From Alphaproteobacteria bacterium (GTDB lineage: Bacteria > Pseudomonadota > Alphaproteobacteria > DSM-16000 > Inquilinaceae): a DNA stretch of 64,000 bases. How positions within the stretch are numbered: the stretch's first letter is position 1; each line of letters starts with the position of its first letter. A model generated the notes under the pieces. The model made no database searches. It was not told the DNA's origin and saw only the letters and a program-made list of their open reading frames with translations. Positions 16,389 to 26,391 of this stretch are shown here, one piece after another. The position numbers were made by a program, and so were the translations under genes. Where the stretch lies: contig JANQIX010000015.1 of assembly GCA_028281925.1 (NCBI GenBank), positions 1 to 64,000 on the forward strand, in the 5' to 3' direction.

Positions 16389-17720
16389 TCAGCCCCGTGC
16401 CGTGACGAGAACGGGGCCGGAGCCCGCCGTTCTGTTGCCGAATGTCGTCTGTCGGTCGCCCGGGATCCGCCGCCGGAAACAGTCCGGATAGGGCAGGCTG
16501 GTATAGGCCAGGCCCGCCACCAGCAGGACCCAGACGATGCTGCTGTGTTCCGGGAACGACCGGGCAACCGTGTTGTGCACCAGGATCATTGCGACGAAAA
16601 GCGGAAAGAACGCGATCTCCGGCCCACGATAGCGTGTGGCCTCCCGGATCAGCCGTACGACGAGCAGCACCAAGTTGGGCAGGAACACGGCAACGCCGAC
16701 GAAGCCGAGATACAGCCAGAGGTCGATATAGCCGTTGTGGGCGTGACCGATGCTGCTGAACAGCTCGGCGATGATAAGGCCGGCATCGCCTTGCCAGAAC
16801 GCCCCGAAGCCATAGCCTAAGAAGGGCCGCTGCATGCCCAGATCGAACACCAGGTCCCAGATGATCGTGCGATCGGTCAAGGTCGCGTCCCGCCCGATGG
16901 CGGTGAGCGCGACACCGAAGAAACTGCTGAGCACGAGCAAGAGGCCGCCCAGGCCGAAGACCGTGAGCAGAAGAAGCCGGGCGGGGACCGATAGGCGGCC
17001 GGTCTGCAGGACCGCGAAGAACGGCATGCCGATGACGAACACGCCGAACGCCATGAGCCAGGCCGTCCGCGAACCGGACAGATAGACCATCAGCAGCGCC
17101 ACCACGGTCATTGCCAGGTAGATGAAGCCCCGCAACCCGCCGCGTCGCTGCTGTACCACGAAGACGAGGGCCGCCAAGGCCATCGTGGTGCCGAATGCGT
17201 TCTTGTGCTGCAGCACGCCACGCCAGTCGCCGCCGCGGTTGAAGTCGATACCGACACCGGGAAGCGCGATGATGAAGGCCAGATTGATGGCGACCATGGC
17301 GACGAAGGCCATCGCGATCAACTCGATGAACTCGTCCCGCGGCCGGCGCATGACCAGGTGCAGGGCGAAGGCTGTCGTGCCGAACAGCGCGATGCCGCGC
17401 CGTATCGTCAGCGCACGCTCGTCGGACCAGAGGACGGAGAGCAGGACGAAGCCGATGAAAGCGACCAGCCACCCGTTGCGGCGGAGCAGGGCGGCGGCCT
17501 TTTGGGCGTTTACGGCGAGATAGACGATCGCCGTCCCGTAGAAGACGCCTGCGAACAGCTGGAACCGCCGGTTGCCTTCGATCGCGCCTTCAACCGTGTA
17601 GGCGCCGAGGGAGCCCAGGTCGCTGAGCAGAAACGACAGCGATCCCGCCATCAGCAAGATGCCGACCGCGAAATAGAGTTGCTCGACCTGATGGAGCAGC
17701 CGCCGCTGGAACGCGCTCAC
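16389..17720 (-). CDS. Wzy-like polysaccharide polymerase / O-antigen ligase family membrane protein
   Basis: The 443-residue protein is highly hydrophobic with about ten or more predicted membrane helices. It has the O-antigen ligase/polymerase (Wzy_C) patterns WRGVLQHKNAFGT in a periplasmic loop and GHAHNGYIDLWLYLG further on, with SGSRTAWLM between them. Members join lipid-linked repeat units at the periplasmic face or ligate the polymer to a carrier. In a locus with Wzx-, Wzc- and Wza-like proteins the polymerase role fits best. It is followed after 58 bases by the beta-helix gene on the same strand and preceded after 24 bases by an epimerase, so the three are likely one operon. Confidence 0.88.
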   Translation of the reverse strand: MSAFQRRLLHQVEQLYFAVGILLMAGSLSFLLSDLGSLGAYTVEGAIEGNRRFQLFAGVFYGTAIVYLAVNAQKAAALLRRNGWLVAFIGFVLLSVLWSDERALTIRRGIALFGTTAFALHLVMRRPRDEFIELIAMAFVAMVAINLAFIIALPGVGIDFNRGGDWRGVLQHKNAFGTTMALAALVFVVQQRRGGLRGFIYLAMTVVALLMVYLSGSRTAWLMAFGVFVIGMPFFAVLQTGRLSVPARLLLLTVFGLGGLLLVLSSFFGVALTAIGRDATLTDRTIIWDLVFDLGMQRPFLGYGFGAFWQGDAGLIIAELFSSIGHAHNGYIDLWLYLGFVGVAVFLPNLVLLVVRLIREATRYRGPEIAFFPLFVAMILVHNTVARSFPEHSSIVWVLLVAGLAYTSLPYPDCFRRRIPGDRQTTFGNRTAGSGPVLVTARG

Positions 17721-17744
17721 GGGACGCTCCGGCCTTCCCAGATG

Positions 17745-18818
17745 TCACTCGGCGACCGCGGTGGCCGTCGCGGGCCGTTGCGGCGAACCCTTCCAGCGCA
17801 GCCCCACATCGAGCGCGCCGCTGTCGAGCAGAGCCCGGATCTGCGCGATGCGCTGATAGCGTACGCCCTCGAAATCCTCCTGCCGCAGGTCCGTACCTCT
17901 GTACGCTTGATAAAGCTGCTCGGCCCCGGACCGCGCTGTCCATTGCGGCTGAAAGCCTGGCACAAGGCGCGAAATCTTGGAACAATCCACGCGGTAGCAC
18001 CGCTTGTCCGGACCGGCGTCCTCCGCGTAGGTGACGCGGCTTCCGGGCACGACATCGGCCACGATGTCCGCCAGCTCGCTCATCCGGTAGTTCTCGGCCG
18101 TGCTGCCGACATTGAAGGCCTGCGCCTGCACGACGTCGCCCGGCGCCTCCAGCATTGCCAGGAAAGCGCGCGAAATATCTTCGATATGGACGATGGGGCG
18201 CCAGGGCGTCCCGTCGCTCTTCAGGAAGACCTCTCCGGTCGCATAGGCGTACGCCACGAGGTTGTTCAGAACCAAGTCGAACCGTAGCCGCGGCGATACC
18301 CCGTACGCCGTGGCGCTGCGCAGGTTGACGACGCAGAACTCACGGTCGGCCAGTTCCACAAGGTCGCGCTCGGCCATCACCTTCGACTCGCCATAGGGCG
18401 TGATGGGATTGAGCGCACCGGTCTCGTCGATCATGTCGTCGCCGGCCGCGCCGTAATTGCTGCAGGATGACGAGAAAACGAACCGCGGCACCCCGACAGC
18501 TTTGGCGCAGCGCGCGGCATGGACGGCCGCTTCGTGATTGATCGCAAAGGTCAGCGCGGGGTTCAGGTTGCCGAGCGGATCGTTCGACAGCGCCGCCAAG
18601 TGGACGACGCCGTCGAAGCCGCGGAAGTCTTTCGCGACAGCATCACGCACATCCTTGTCGATGCTGTCGATGCGCCCGGCGGGCCCGATATCGTCGCCGA
18701 AGGTGCAATTGCGGTAGAGGTCGCTGTCCATGCCGACGACCTCGTGCCCCGCGTTCTGGAACAGCGGAACCGCGACGGCTCCGATATAGCCGCGATGCCC
18801 GGTCATCAAGATGCGCAT
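17745..18818 (-). CDS. NAD-dependent sugar epimerase/dehydratase (extended SDR)
   Basis: The 357-residue protein is an extended short-chain dehydrogenase. It has the nucleotide-binding TGHRGYIG at the N-terminus, HLAALSNDP, the serine-rich SSSCSNYG (residues 117-123) and the catalytic Tyr142/Lys146 in [25 protein letters not shown] segment is usual for nucleotide-sugar epimerases. It probably changes the stereochemistry of an NDP-sugar that feeds the polymer, perhaps the one handled by the methyltransferases at the left end. The C-terminal 60 residues extend beyond the usual core. It sits between galE and the polymerase on the same strand. The exact reaction is open. Confidence 0.87.
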   Translation of the reverse strand: MRILMTGHRGYIGAVAVPLFQNAGHEVVGMDSDLYRNCTFGDDIGPAGRIDSIDKDVRDAVAKDFRGFDGVVHLAALSNDPLGNLNPALTFAINHEAAVHAARCAKAVGVPRFVFSSSCSNYGAAGDDMIDETGALNPITPYGESKVMAERDLVELADREFCVVNLRSATAYGVSPRLRFDLVLNNLVAYAYATGEVFLKSDGTPWRPIVHIEDISRAFLAMLEAPGDVVQAQAFNVGSTAENYRMSELADIVADVVPGSRVTYAEDAGPDKRCYRVDCSKISRLVPGFQPQWTARSGAEQLYQAYRGTDLRQEDFEGVRYQRIAQIRALLDSGALDVGLRWKGSPQRPATATAVAE

Positions 18819-18879
18819 GGTGCCCCCTTCCGATCCGACAAGGTGTCTGCCCGATGATCAACGACGGCTGTGCCGCCGG

Positions 18880-19887
18880 TCAGGCGGGTATTTCGGGCAT
18901 CGCCGCCAGCTTGCGCTCCCAGTCGAGGGCCGTGGCGACGATGGTGTCGATGCTATCGTATTTCGGCTGCCAATCGAGCGCCTCTTTGATCCGCTCCGCA
19001 CGGGCGAAGATGGCCGGCGGATCGCCCGGCCGCCGCTCGGTCCGGCGCACCGGCAGCGTCATCCCGGCGACCCGTTCCAGCGCCTCGACCACTTCCAGCA
19101 CGGAAAACCCGTGGCCATAGCCGCAATTCAGTGTCAGCCGGCCGCCTTGGTCGACGAGACGCGACAGTGCCTTCAGGTGCGCTTCGGCCAAGTCCATGGG
19201 GTGCACATAATCGCGAATCCCGGTCCCGTCGGGCGTCGGATAGTCGTCGCCATAGATCAGCAGCTCGCCACGTTGGCCGAGCGCCGTCTGACAGGCCTTC
19301 TTCACCAGGTGGGTCGCGTGGGGGTTGGTTTCGCCGGTGCGCCCCTTCGGATCGGCGCCCGCCACATTGAAGTATCGCAGGGTCACATAGTTCAGGTCAT
19401 AGGCATTGGCGGCGTCATCGAGGATCCGTTCGACCACGAATTTCGACCAGCCGTAAGGGCTGATCGGGAAGGTGGGCGCATCCTCGCCGACCGGCAGTTC
19501 TTCCGGCACGCCATAGACGGCAGAGGTGGACGAGTAGATGTAGTTGCGGATGCCCGCGTCGATGCATCGCTGCAGCAGCTCGGCGGAGTTGGTGACGTTG
19601 TTGCGATAGTACTCCAGCGGCCGTTCGACCGATTCGGGCACGAAGGTGCTGGCGGCAAAGTGCATCACGGCGGTGACCCCGTGATCGCCGACGGCACGGT
19701 CCAGCACCGCCGGATCGGCCATATCGCCTTCGACCAGCGGTACCTCCGGCGGCAGTAGGAAGCGATATCCGGTCGTGAAATCGTCCACGACGACCAGGGG
19801 GACGCCCGCGTCCATGAGATGGCGGACGACATGGCTGCCGACATAGCCGGCGCCGCCGGTGACAAGGACGGTGTCTTGCTGGCTCAT
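18880..19887 (-). CDS. galE: UDP-glucose 4-epimerase
   Basis: The 335-residue protein has the GalE hallmarks: VLVTGGAGYVGSHVV at residues 7-21, HFAASTFVPESVERP, SSTSAVYG with Ser122, and the catalytic pair Tyr145 and Lys149 in PYGWSKF. It also has LRYFNVAGADP and IRDYVHPMDLAEAH. It interconverts UDP-glucose and UDP-galactose using bound NAD, supplying precursor for the polysaccharide. I take the ATG at 19887, with GGAAG eight bases upstream, because family proteins start just before the Rossmann motif. The frame open to 20055 adds only arginine-rich out-of-family sequence. It heads the minus-strand group with the epimerase, polymerase and beta-helix genes. Confidence 0.95.
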   Translation of the reverse strand: MSQQDTVLVTGGAGYVGSHVVRHLMDAGVPLVVVDDFTTGYRFLLPPEVPLVEGDMADPAVLDRAVGDHGVTAVMHFAASTFVPESVERPLEYYRNNVTNSAELLQRCIDAGIRNYIYSSTSAVYGVPEELPVGEDAPTFPISPYGWSKFVVERILDDAANAYDLNYVTLRYFNVAGADPKGRTGETNPHATHLVKKACQTALGQRGELLIYGDDYPTPDGTGIRDYVHPMDLAEAHLKALSRLVDQGGRLTLNCGYGHGFSVLEVVEALERVAGMTLPVRRTERRPGDPPAIFARAERIKEALDWQPKYDSIDTIVATALDWERKLAAMPEIPA

Positions 19888-20233
19888 GATCCCGGCTTCC
19901 GTTCTGATTGACGCCAATCCTTTTGGCACTGCAGCATCGTATACTCCCCACGCGACGCGCCGGTCTTGCGGAAAAGGCGATCGGGCCGTCGGCCGCGGAC
20001 GAGATGCCGCGGTACGTTCTGGCCGTTGGGAGCGTGGCGCGGGGCCGCGACGCAAGGTCCGCCCTGCACGTTTCGGGCATCCACTCTTGTTCGCCCCGGC
20101 CTTCCACCGGGCGATGCATGACGTCGTGCAGTACTGCCGAACGCAGTTAGCACAAACGAATTAACGTGAGATTTCCGAACAATCGGCTATTCTGCTGCCC
20201 CGGTGGCCTACCTCTTTCCAGGATTAGGAGCTC
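19888..20233. other. Divergent intergenic region between galE and the export lipoprotein gene
   Basis: About 346 bases without a supportable gene. The part at 20,150-20,230 is AT-richer and ends in TAGGAG six to seven bases before the ATG of the lipoprotein gene. The left part around 19,905-19,950 should carry the galE promoter. I could not assign convincing -35/-10 pairs on either strand. Confidence 0.45.
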
Positions 20234-20791
20234 ATGACGGGCCAGCGCATCAAGATCGTTCTCTTACTTGTCTTCCTTGCCGCCTGTTCCCCCGGATCGT
20301 CTCTGCCGCCGCTGCAGGAAGGCGGCGACGGGGCGTACCGGCTGGATACCGGCGACAGCATCAACGTCATCGTGTTCGGTCAGGAGTCGCTGAGCGGCGT
20401 GTTTGCCGTGAGCGACGGCGGCGACGTGTCGATGCCGCTGATCGGCCTGGTTCCGGCCCGCGGGCTTACGCTGGAGGCGTTCAGAGGCGAAGTCGAACAG
20501 CGCCTTGCCGACGGCTTCCTGGTGAACCCGGATGTCAGCGCCCAGGTCGAGACCTACCGCCCGATCTTCGTGCTGGGCGAGGTCTCGGCTCCGGGACAGT
20601 TCCCCTATCAGCCGGGCATGACGGTGCTGACGGCGGTCTCCATCGCCGGCGGCTTCACCTACCGCGCCGAGCAGGACTATGTGTCGATCACCCGCCAGCG
20701 CATCGGCGAGCTACCGTCAGAGGCCAGGGCCCCCCGTGATGCCGTGGTACAGCCCGGTGACGTCATCAACGTCTTCGAGCGGTTCTTCTGA
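20234..20791 (+). CDS. Polysaccharide export outer-membrane lipoprotein (Wza-like)
   Basis: The 185-residue protein begins with a lipoprotein signal ending in the lipobox FLAAC. The Poly_export domain follows (YRLDTGDSINVIVFGQESLSG, DGGDVSMPLIGLVPARGLTLEA), then a soluble-ligand-binding beta-grasp segment (IFVLGEVSAPGQFPYQPGMTVLTAVSIAGG). It is shorter than E. coli Wza and lacks the C-terminal outer-membrane helix. It should form the periplasmic channel with the Wzc-like protein and perhaps use the next gene's barrel in the outer membrane. TAGGAG precedes the ATG. It starts the plus-strand export pair and is followed after 39 bases by the beta-barrel gene. Confidence 0.92.
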   Translation: MTGQRIKIVLLLVFLAACSPGSSLPPLQEGGDGAYRLDTGDSINVIVFGQESLSGVFAVSDGGDVSMPLIGLVPARGLTLEAFRGEVEQRLADGFLVNPDVSAQVETYRPIFVLGEVSAPGQFPYQPGMTVLTAVSIAGGFTYRAEQDYVSITRQRIGELPSEARAPRDAVVQPGDVINVFERFF

Positions 20792-20830
20792 TCACCGCCG
20801 CAGGCGCCGCCAGGACGGCGGTGCCGGGCG

Positions 20831-22093
20831 ATGACCGGACCCGGCCCGATGGGGAACCGTGCGCTTGGCAGGGCAATGCCCTTCGGCCTGATCATGGCTG
20901 TGACGGCCCTGCTGTTCGCGATGCCGGGAGCCGCCCCCGCCGTTGCGCAGGACGAGCCGGCGCGCGCCGAGACCATCCGCGAAAGGGCCCGGCCCCTGTT
21001 CGATCCGATCGGGCTGCCGGCAGGCCCCTGGCGGTTCTTCCCGTCGTTGTCTACGGAACTGCAGCTGGACGACAACATCTTCGCCGATGACGAGATCGTG
21101 CGGGCCGACATCGCCTTCGTCGTCGAGCCGCTGGTGCGCGTCCGCGAGGAACTGGAGGGCATTGAGGTCCGGGCTGAGGCGTTCGGCCGGTTCACGCAGT
21201 ACGTCGACAACAGATCGGAGAGCAATGAAGAGTTCGGCTTCGACGCCAGCGTCGACTACGAGATCGATTCGTCTCTGCAGGTCGGGGCGGCGGCCGGATT
21301 CCAGCGCGAGACCGTCTCTCGATCCGATCCGGAAGATGCCGATCTGGACGAGCCTCTGCAGCGCAACCTCTTCGAGGCCGACCTGAGCACAGACTATACC
21401 CTGAACCGCGTATCCTTCACGCTGACAGGTGAGGTCCGGCTGGAAGACTTCCTGCCGGAAGAGGAAGACGACGAAGACCGCCAGAGGTATCGCGGCATTG
21501 CCCGTGTCTCTTACGAGATCTCACCCAAGGTCGACGCCTTCGTCGAAGGGCAGTTCTCGGCTCTGCGCTTCACTTCTCGTGAGAGCGATGACAGCGAGTC
21601 CAACACGTTCACGGCCTTGACCGGCAGCGCATTCGACTTCAACGGGATCGTCTTCGGAGAGGTCGGCGTCGGTGTGTTCCATCAGGATTTTCTGGATCCG
21701 GCGGAAGATGACTTTACGGGGCTTGCCCTCAACGCCGGGATCGACTGGAACGTCACGGCCCTGACTGGTTTGCGCGCATCGATCATCCGCCGCGACGAGG
21801 CGACGCGCGTCGGCGGGGCGTCCAGTCGCGTGCGCACGGAGTTGCGCATTGGCGCTACGCACGAGCTGCTGCGCAACCTGCTGATCGACGTCGATGGATC
21901 GTATCGGATCGATGAATTCGAGGGCATAGACCGCACCGACGAGACATTCCGAGCCACCGCTGGCGTCGAATACATCGTCAACCGGGTGCTGGCCACTTTC
22001 GCCCGCTATGAGTTCACGACGCGCACGTCGGACGATCCTGAAAGCGAGTTCGATCGCAATCTCGCCATAATCGGCGTCTCGGCGCGTCTCTAG
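20831..22093 (+). CDS. Outer-membrane beta-barrel protein of polysaccharide export (BBP2-type)
   Basis: The 420-residue protein has a signal peptide (VTALLFAMPGAAPAVAQ) followed by FFPSLSTELQLDDNIFADD, the entry typical of the outer-membrane beta-barrel proteins found in exopolysaccharide loci (EpsL/VpsM-like). The rest alternates short amphipathic strands and acidic turns and ends with an aromatic/hydrophobic strand (NLAIIGVSARL) as expected for BAM substrates. It may provide the outer-membrane pore that the short Wza-like lipoprotein lacks. Internal ATGs at 20849 and 20876 are possible starts; all leave the signal peptide intact. Confidence 0.82.
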   Translation: MTGPGPMGNRALGRAMPFGLIMAVTALLFAMPGAAPAVAQDEPARAETIRERARPLFDPIGLPAGPWRFFPSLSTELQLDDNIFADDEIVRADIAFVVEPLVRVREELEGIEVRAEAFGRFTQYVDNRSESNEEFGFDASVDYEIDSSLQVGAAAGFQRETVSRSDPEDADLDEPLQRNLFEADLSTDYTLNRVSFTLTGEVRLEDFLPEEEDDEDRQRYRGIARVSYEISPKVDAFVEGQFSALRFTSRESDDSESNTFTALTGSAFDFNGIVFGEVGVGVFHQDFLDPAEDDFTGLALNAGIDWNVTALTGLRASIIRRDEATRVGGASSRVRTELRIGATHELLRNLLIDVDGSYRIDEFEGIDRTDETFRATAGVEYIVNRVLATFARYEFTTRTSDDPESEFDRNLAIIGVSARL

Positions 22094-22398
22094 GTCGCAG
22101 CCATGCCCTGGTACGCGGCCTCTCGCGGATCCGGCGGCACGTCGTGATGCGGCTGGACTTTATGGACTATGTCTCGGTGTGGCATGGTCCGCTGTACCCA
22201 TCTGGCGCATGCGCCTTGCGGACCCAGACCACGGCATCGATGAAACGATGCGACAACCCGGATTGAGATGCAGTATTTCGGCCGCACAAGGGCAGGCTGT
22301 GCGATCCTGACAGCATTCCCCTTACGCCTCCCACCACAGGTCCGTAGCCACTGGAATGCCGGTGGCGAACGGAAGTTCCGCGCCGGGTAGGTGACGGC
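22094..22398. other. Intergenic region, no gene seen
   Basis: About 305 bases between the outer-membrane barrel gene and the next glycosyltransferase. I see no recognisable coding sequence, RNA gene or clear hairpin terminator here. It may hold the promoter of the downstream plus-strand genes. Confidence 0.4.
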
Positions 22399-23628
22399 GT
22401 GCGCGTGGCCTTCTTCGTCCACAGGTTTCCGGCCATGTCGGAGACGTTCGTCATCAACCTTGCCGTTCAGCTGATCGAACGCGGGCATGAACTGAGTATC
22501 ATGCCGTTCGTCAGAGAGCAGGGCGTTGGCGCACAGATGCATGCCGACATCCGCGCCTACGCCCTCGACGAACGGGTTCTCGATCTTGAGATGCCGAGAA
22601 CCGCCATGGGCCGCCTCTTCCATGCGCCGGTCATGGTGGCGCGGGGCTTGACCGGCGCGCTTCCCGCGCAGGCATTGAACCCGTTTCGTTTCGGACGCCG
22701 CGCGGCCAGTCTGCGTCTTCTCTATGAAAGCCGGACGCTGCGCCGTCAGCCGCCATTCGACATCATCCATTGCCAGTTCGGAACGCTCGCCAAGCCGGCC
22801 TTGCAGCTCCGTCGCGTGGCCGGTCTGAACGGCAAGATCGTCGTGCATTTCCGCGGCTTCGACATCAGCAAGCACGTGAAGGAAAACGGCCGGCACGTTT
22901 ATGATCAAGTGTTTCGCGAAGCCGATTTCTTCGTCGCGAACTGCCGATACTTCAGGCAGAAAGCGGTTTCCCTCGGCTGCCCGGAAGACCGCATCGACGT
23001 GCTGCACTCCGGCATCGACGGCGCGCGGTTTCCGTTCCGCGAGCGGACGATGGAGAACGGCCGGCCAATCCGGATCGCGACCGTTGGACGGCTTGTGGAG
23101 AAGAAAGGCATACGCTACGCGATCGAAGCAATGGACGCGCTTCGTCGCCATGGGCACGACGTCGAATACACGATCGCCGGGGACGGGCCCTTGCACGACG
23201 ATCTGGTCGACCGGATCGGGCAGCTGCAATTGGGTGATTGCGTCCGGTTGGTGGGCGAGTTGACGCAAGCCGGCGTCACGGACCTGCTGGCACAATCGGA
23301 CCTTTTCGTTGCCCCGAGCGTGACGTCGCGGCAAGGGGACGAAGACGCCCCCATCAACACGTTGAAAGAGGCGATGTCCATGGGGCTGCCGGTGGTCAGC
23401 ACGCTCCATGGCGGCATTCCGGAACTGGTGGAGGACGGCATAAGCGGCCACTTGGTGCCGGAGCACGACGCCGAGGCGCTGGCCGACGCGCTGCTTGGGC
23501 TGCTGAAGGCGCCGGAAACCTGGCCGTCGCTGGGGCGGGCCGGTCGTACGAAAGTGATCCGGGACTATGATCTCTCCGCCGCGGGCGACAAGCTGGTTTC
23601 CATTTACGAGCGCGTGATGTCCCAGTGA
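22399..23628 (+). CDS. Glycosyltransferase family 4, WcaL/AmsK-like
   Basis: The 409-residue protein starts at a GTG and opens with FFVHRFPAMSETFVINLA, the N-terminal pattern of WcaL/AmsK-type exopolysaccharide glycosyltransferases. HFRGFDISKH, VLHSGIDGARFPF, VGRLVEKKGIRYAIEA and IAGDGPLHDDL follow. The C-terminal donor-binding motif is EDAPINTLKEAMSMGLPVV. It should add a sugar, often galactose or glucuronate in relatives, to the lipid-linked oligosaccharide. It begins a plus-strand series with the GT2, flippase and asparagine-synthase-like genes. A start upstream of the GTG is not available in frame. Confidence 0.9.
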   Translation: MRVAFFVHRFPAMSETFVINLAVQLIERGHELSIMPFVREQGVGAQMHADIRAYALDERVLDLEMPRTAMGRLFHAPVMVARGLTGALPAQALNPFRFGRRAASLRLLYESRTLRRQPPFDIIHCQFGTLAKPALQLRRVAGLNGKIVVHFRGFDISKHVKENGRHVYDQVFREADFFVANCRYFRQKAVSLGCPEDRIDVLHSGIDGARFPFRERTMENGRPIRIATVGRLVEKKGIRYAIEAMDALRRHGHDVEYTIAGDGPLHDDLVDRIGQLQLGDCVRLVGELTQAGVTDLLAQSDLFVAPSVTSRQGDEDAPINTLKEAMSMGLPVVSTLHGGIPELVEDGISGHLVPEHDAEALADALLGLLKAPETWPSLGRAGRTKVIRDYDLSAAGDKLVSIYERVMSQ

Positions 23629-23743
23629 CCCGGACGCCCGCCCAATTTATGAATACGACAGGTTCTCGCTTGTAGAATTGGATGCCCACGGGCGAGCCGG
23701 GCGAAGGCAGTCCGCCCGCCGCATGAAGACGATAGAGGCCGGC

Positions 23744-24817
23744 ATGGCAGCGCCAATCGTAACGATCGTCATCTCCCCCAGGGACAGGTTCAGCATGACC
23801 GATGAGTCCCTGGAGAGTCTTTATGCCCGAACGACCACACCGTTCGACCTTGTCTACGTGGACGGGTTCTCGCCTCCTGAAACGGCAGCCTATCTGCGGG
23901 GGCAGGCCGCCGAGCGCGGATTCCGGCTGATCCGGGTGGAGCATTACCTGTCGCCGAACCAGGCTCGCAACATCGGCCTGCAGCACGTGACCACCCCTTA
24001 CGTCGTGTTCGCCGACAACGACGTGATCTACACGGACGGTTGGCTCGATGCTCTGCTCGGCTGTGCCGAAGAAACCGGTGCCAGCGTCGTCACGCCGCTG
24101 ACCTGCGAAGGCTATCCGGTCCATGACGTGATCCACCATGCCGGGGGCGCCTTCACCGATCTGCCGTCGGCTGAAGACTTCTTCTCCGCCGTCGACACGC
24201 CGGCCGGGCGCAAGATCCTGGAAATCCAGAACCTGCATCTGGATCGGCTGCACGACTGGAAGGACAAGCTGTCACGGGCGGAGACCGGCACTTGTGAGTT
24301 CCATTGCGTGCTGGTGCGGCGCGAGATCTTCGACACGATCGGGCCGCTGGACGAGCGGCTCAAGGCCAGCAAGGAGCATCTCGACCTGTCGCTCAGCGTC
24401 TATCAAGCCGGCGGCAAGATCGTTTTCGAACCCGGCGCCGTGATCACCTTTGTGCTGCCTTGCCCGGGGCGGCCGCTTCGGTCCTACGATTGGGAGTTCT
24501 TCCTGCTGCGGTGGAGCGACGCCTGGGGCGGCCTCAGCCTTGAGGCCTTCCAGCGCAAGTGGAAGCTTCAGGAAACCGACTTCTTCGAAGCGAAGCGCCG
24601 CATCTATAGTTGGCGCAGGATACAGAGCGTCGTGATACCCCAACTGCAGCGCATTCCGCTCTTGGGCCGAAGCCGGCGCTTCACCCATCGCCTGGGCCGC
24701 ACGCTGCAGCCCATCGAGAGGATGGTCGGCCGACGCATTGTCCGCCGGCATGAGCGCCGCCTGGCGCAGGTCTCCGGCTCTGCTGCTCCACCGGCGGCCA
24801 TGGAGACCACTCACTGA
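23744..24817 (+). CDS. Glycosyltransferase family 2 (GT-A fold)
   Basis: The protein of about 357 residues has the GT2-like elements PIVTIVISPRDRFSMTDESLESL, HYLSPNQARNIGLQHV and the metal-site FADNDVIYTDGWLDAL. A histidine-containing acceptor region follows (DVIHHAGGAF). The C-terminal third is rich in arginine and aromatic residues and could contact the membrane. The ATG at 23744 has AGAGG five bases upstream and starts directly at the fold. ATGs at 23723 and 23678 are alternatives. It probably adds one residue of the repeat unit. Confidence 0.85.
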   Translation: MAAPIVTIVISPRDRFSMTDESLESLYARTTTPFDLVYVDGFSPPETAAYLRGQAAERGFRLIRVEHYLSPNQARNIGLQHVTTPYVVFADNDVIYTDGWLDALLGCAEETGASVVTPLTCEGYPVHDVIHHAGGAFTDLPSAEDFFSAVDTPAGRKILEIQNLHLDRLHDWKDKLSRAETGTCEFHCVLVRREIFDTIGPLDERLKASKEHLDLSLSVYQAGGKIVFEPGAVITFVLPCPGRPLRSYDWEFFLLRWSDAWGGLSLEAFQRKWKLQETDFFEAKRRIYSWRRIQSVVIPQLQRIPLLGRSRRFTHRLGRTLQPIERMVGRRIVRRHERRLAQVSGSAAPPAAMETTH

Positions 24818-24855
24818 CCCCGTCGGAACCTCCGCGATCGGCTGCGATCCAGCCG

Positions 24856-26334
24856 TTGGGGACCAGGCTGGGGCGGGCGATCCTGTGGTCTGCAGCTTCG
24901 ACCTGGTTCCGGCTGATCGCCACCCTTGTGATCTTCTCAATCCTGGCTCGTCTTCTGGGGCCGGAAGCCTACGGCCTGCTGGGTATGGTGATGGTCGCGC
25001 TGACGCTGGGCGAGGTCCTGGTGGGCGGTGCCGTGCTCGAGTCCATTATCCAGAAGCGCGATCTGGATGCCGGCCACAAGGACACGATGTTCTGGACCCT
25101 GGCCGGCGCCGGTCTGGCGATGACCGGGCTGATGGCGGCCTCAGCGCCGCTACTGGCATTCCTCTTCGATCAGGATCGCCTGACGGCGCTCGTAATCGCC
25201 GCATCGCCCATTTTGGTATTGCGCGCGCTGTTCTCCCTGCCGGAAGCGCTGCTGCGCCGCAGCCTTCGATACAAGACGCTGGCCGCGGCGTCGTCCGCCG
25301 CCGTGGTCTCGGGCGGGGCGCTGGGTGTCGGCCTGGCGCTCGCAGGCTACGGCGTGTGGAGCCTGATCGCCTCGCAGCTGGTTCAGGCTGCGGTGCAGCT
25401 TGCGATCGCCTGGCCGCTCAGCCGGTACTGGCCCAACGGCCGGCAGACGCGCGGGCACTTCCGTGACCTCTGGAAGTTCAATCTGAGCGTCCTGGCCATC
25501 CGCCTGGTGGGGTATGTCGACCAGATGGTGCCGCGGATCGCCATTGCGCTGATGATGGGCCCCCTGGCGCTCGGCCATTTCAATGCCGCCCGGCGCCTGA
25601 TCGACATGATCAAGACGGGCGTGACCCAGCCGCTGACGGCGGTGGCGCTGCCGACCTTCTCCGGTCTGCAGGCGGAGCGCAAATCGTTGGGCGATCTGCT
25701 ACGCGCCACGATCCTCTTGTCCAGTACCCTCGGCTTCCCGTGCTTCGCCGGGTTTGCCGTCGTCGCGCCCGACCTCGTGCCGCTGCTGCTGGGTGAGCAG
25801 TGGGTCGATACCGTCCCTCTGGTCCAGATCCTGGCGCTGATCGGCTTCCGGGCCTCCGCCATGTCGTTCAATGCCATCCTGCTGCGCAGCCTGGGGTGCC
25901 CGCACTGGCACCTGGCCATGCTCAGCTTCGGTTCGACCCTCGGCATCGTCCTCGTCTTCCTGGCCGTGGGGCATGGCGTCGTCGCGGTGGCCATTGCGGT
26001 CGTCATCCGCAGCCTGTCGACATGGCCGATCGGCAGCCATCTGGTTGCCCGTCTGACGGATGTCAGCATGGGGCAACAGATCGCCCAGATCGCACGCCCC
26101 TTGGCCGCGACGCTGATGATGGTCGCCGCGGTCACCCTGTGGCGGGACACGGCAGCCGTCGACATGGCGAGCGCATGGCGCCTCTGTTCGTCCATCGCCG
26201 TCGGCGTCGTCGCCTATGCCGCGGTAGCGCTGTTGATCGCCGCAGGGCCGCTGCGCGCAGCGTTGACCTGCGCACGGCGGATCGGCGGCCGGACCGACCC
26301 GGGCACAACGGCCGCAGCGGACGCCAGCGCCTAG
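24856..26334 (+). CDS. Polysaccharide flippase, Wzx/WzxC-like membrane protein
   Basis: The 492-residue protein has about 12-14 hydrophobic segments. It has the N-terminal pattern of the polysaccharide transport family (ILWSAASTWFRLIATLVIFSILARLLGPEAYGLLGM) and a later MMGPLALGHFNAARRLIDMIKTG. It should move the lipid-linked repeat unit across the inner membrane. The only start in a good place is a TTG at 24856, 38 bases after the previous stop. The first ATG would remove the first helix. It lies in the plus-strand series with two glycosyltransferases upstream. Confidence 0.88.
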   Translation: MGTRLGRAILWSAASTWFRLIATLVIFSILARLLGPEAYGLLGMVMVALTLGEVLVGGAVLESIIQKRDLDAGHKDTMFWTLAGAGLAMTGLMAASAPLLAFLFDQDRLTALVIAASPILVLRALFSLPEALLRRSLRYKTLAAASSAAVVSGGALGVGLALAGYGVWSLIASQLVQAAVQLAIAWPLSRYWPNGRQTRGHFRDLWKFNLSVLAIRLVGYVDQMVPRIAIALMMGPLALGHFNAARRLIDMIKTGVTQPLTAVALPTFSGLQAERKSLGDLLRATILLSSTLGFPCFAGFAVVAPDLVPLLLGEQWVDTVPLVQILALIGFRASAMSFNAILLRSLGCPHWHLAMLSFGSTLGIVLVFLAVGHGVVAVAIAVVIRSLSTWPIGSHLVARLTDVSMGQQIAQIARPLAATLMMVAAVTLWRDTAAVDMASAWRLCSSIAVGVVAYAAVALLIAAGPLRAALTCARRIGGRTDPGTTAAADASA

Positions 26335-26391
26335 CACCGCTGCGGGACCGAACGCAGTGCGGCACGGTGTTCGCCGCGTGTGGGGAGAGGC

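Noticed and set aside
16210-17472. 420-codon minus-strand open frame
   Set aside because: It overlaps the Wzy-like and beta-helix genes in another frame and is arginine-rich without membrane segments or motifs.
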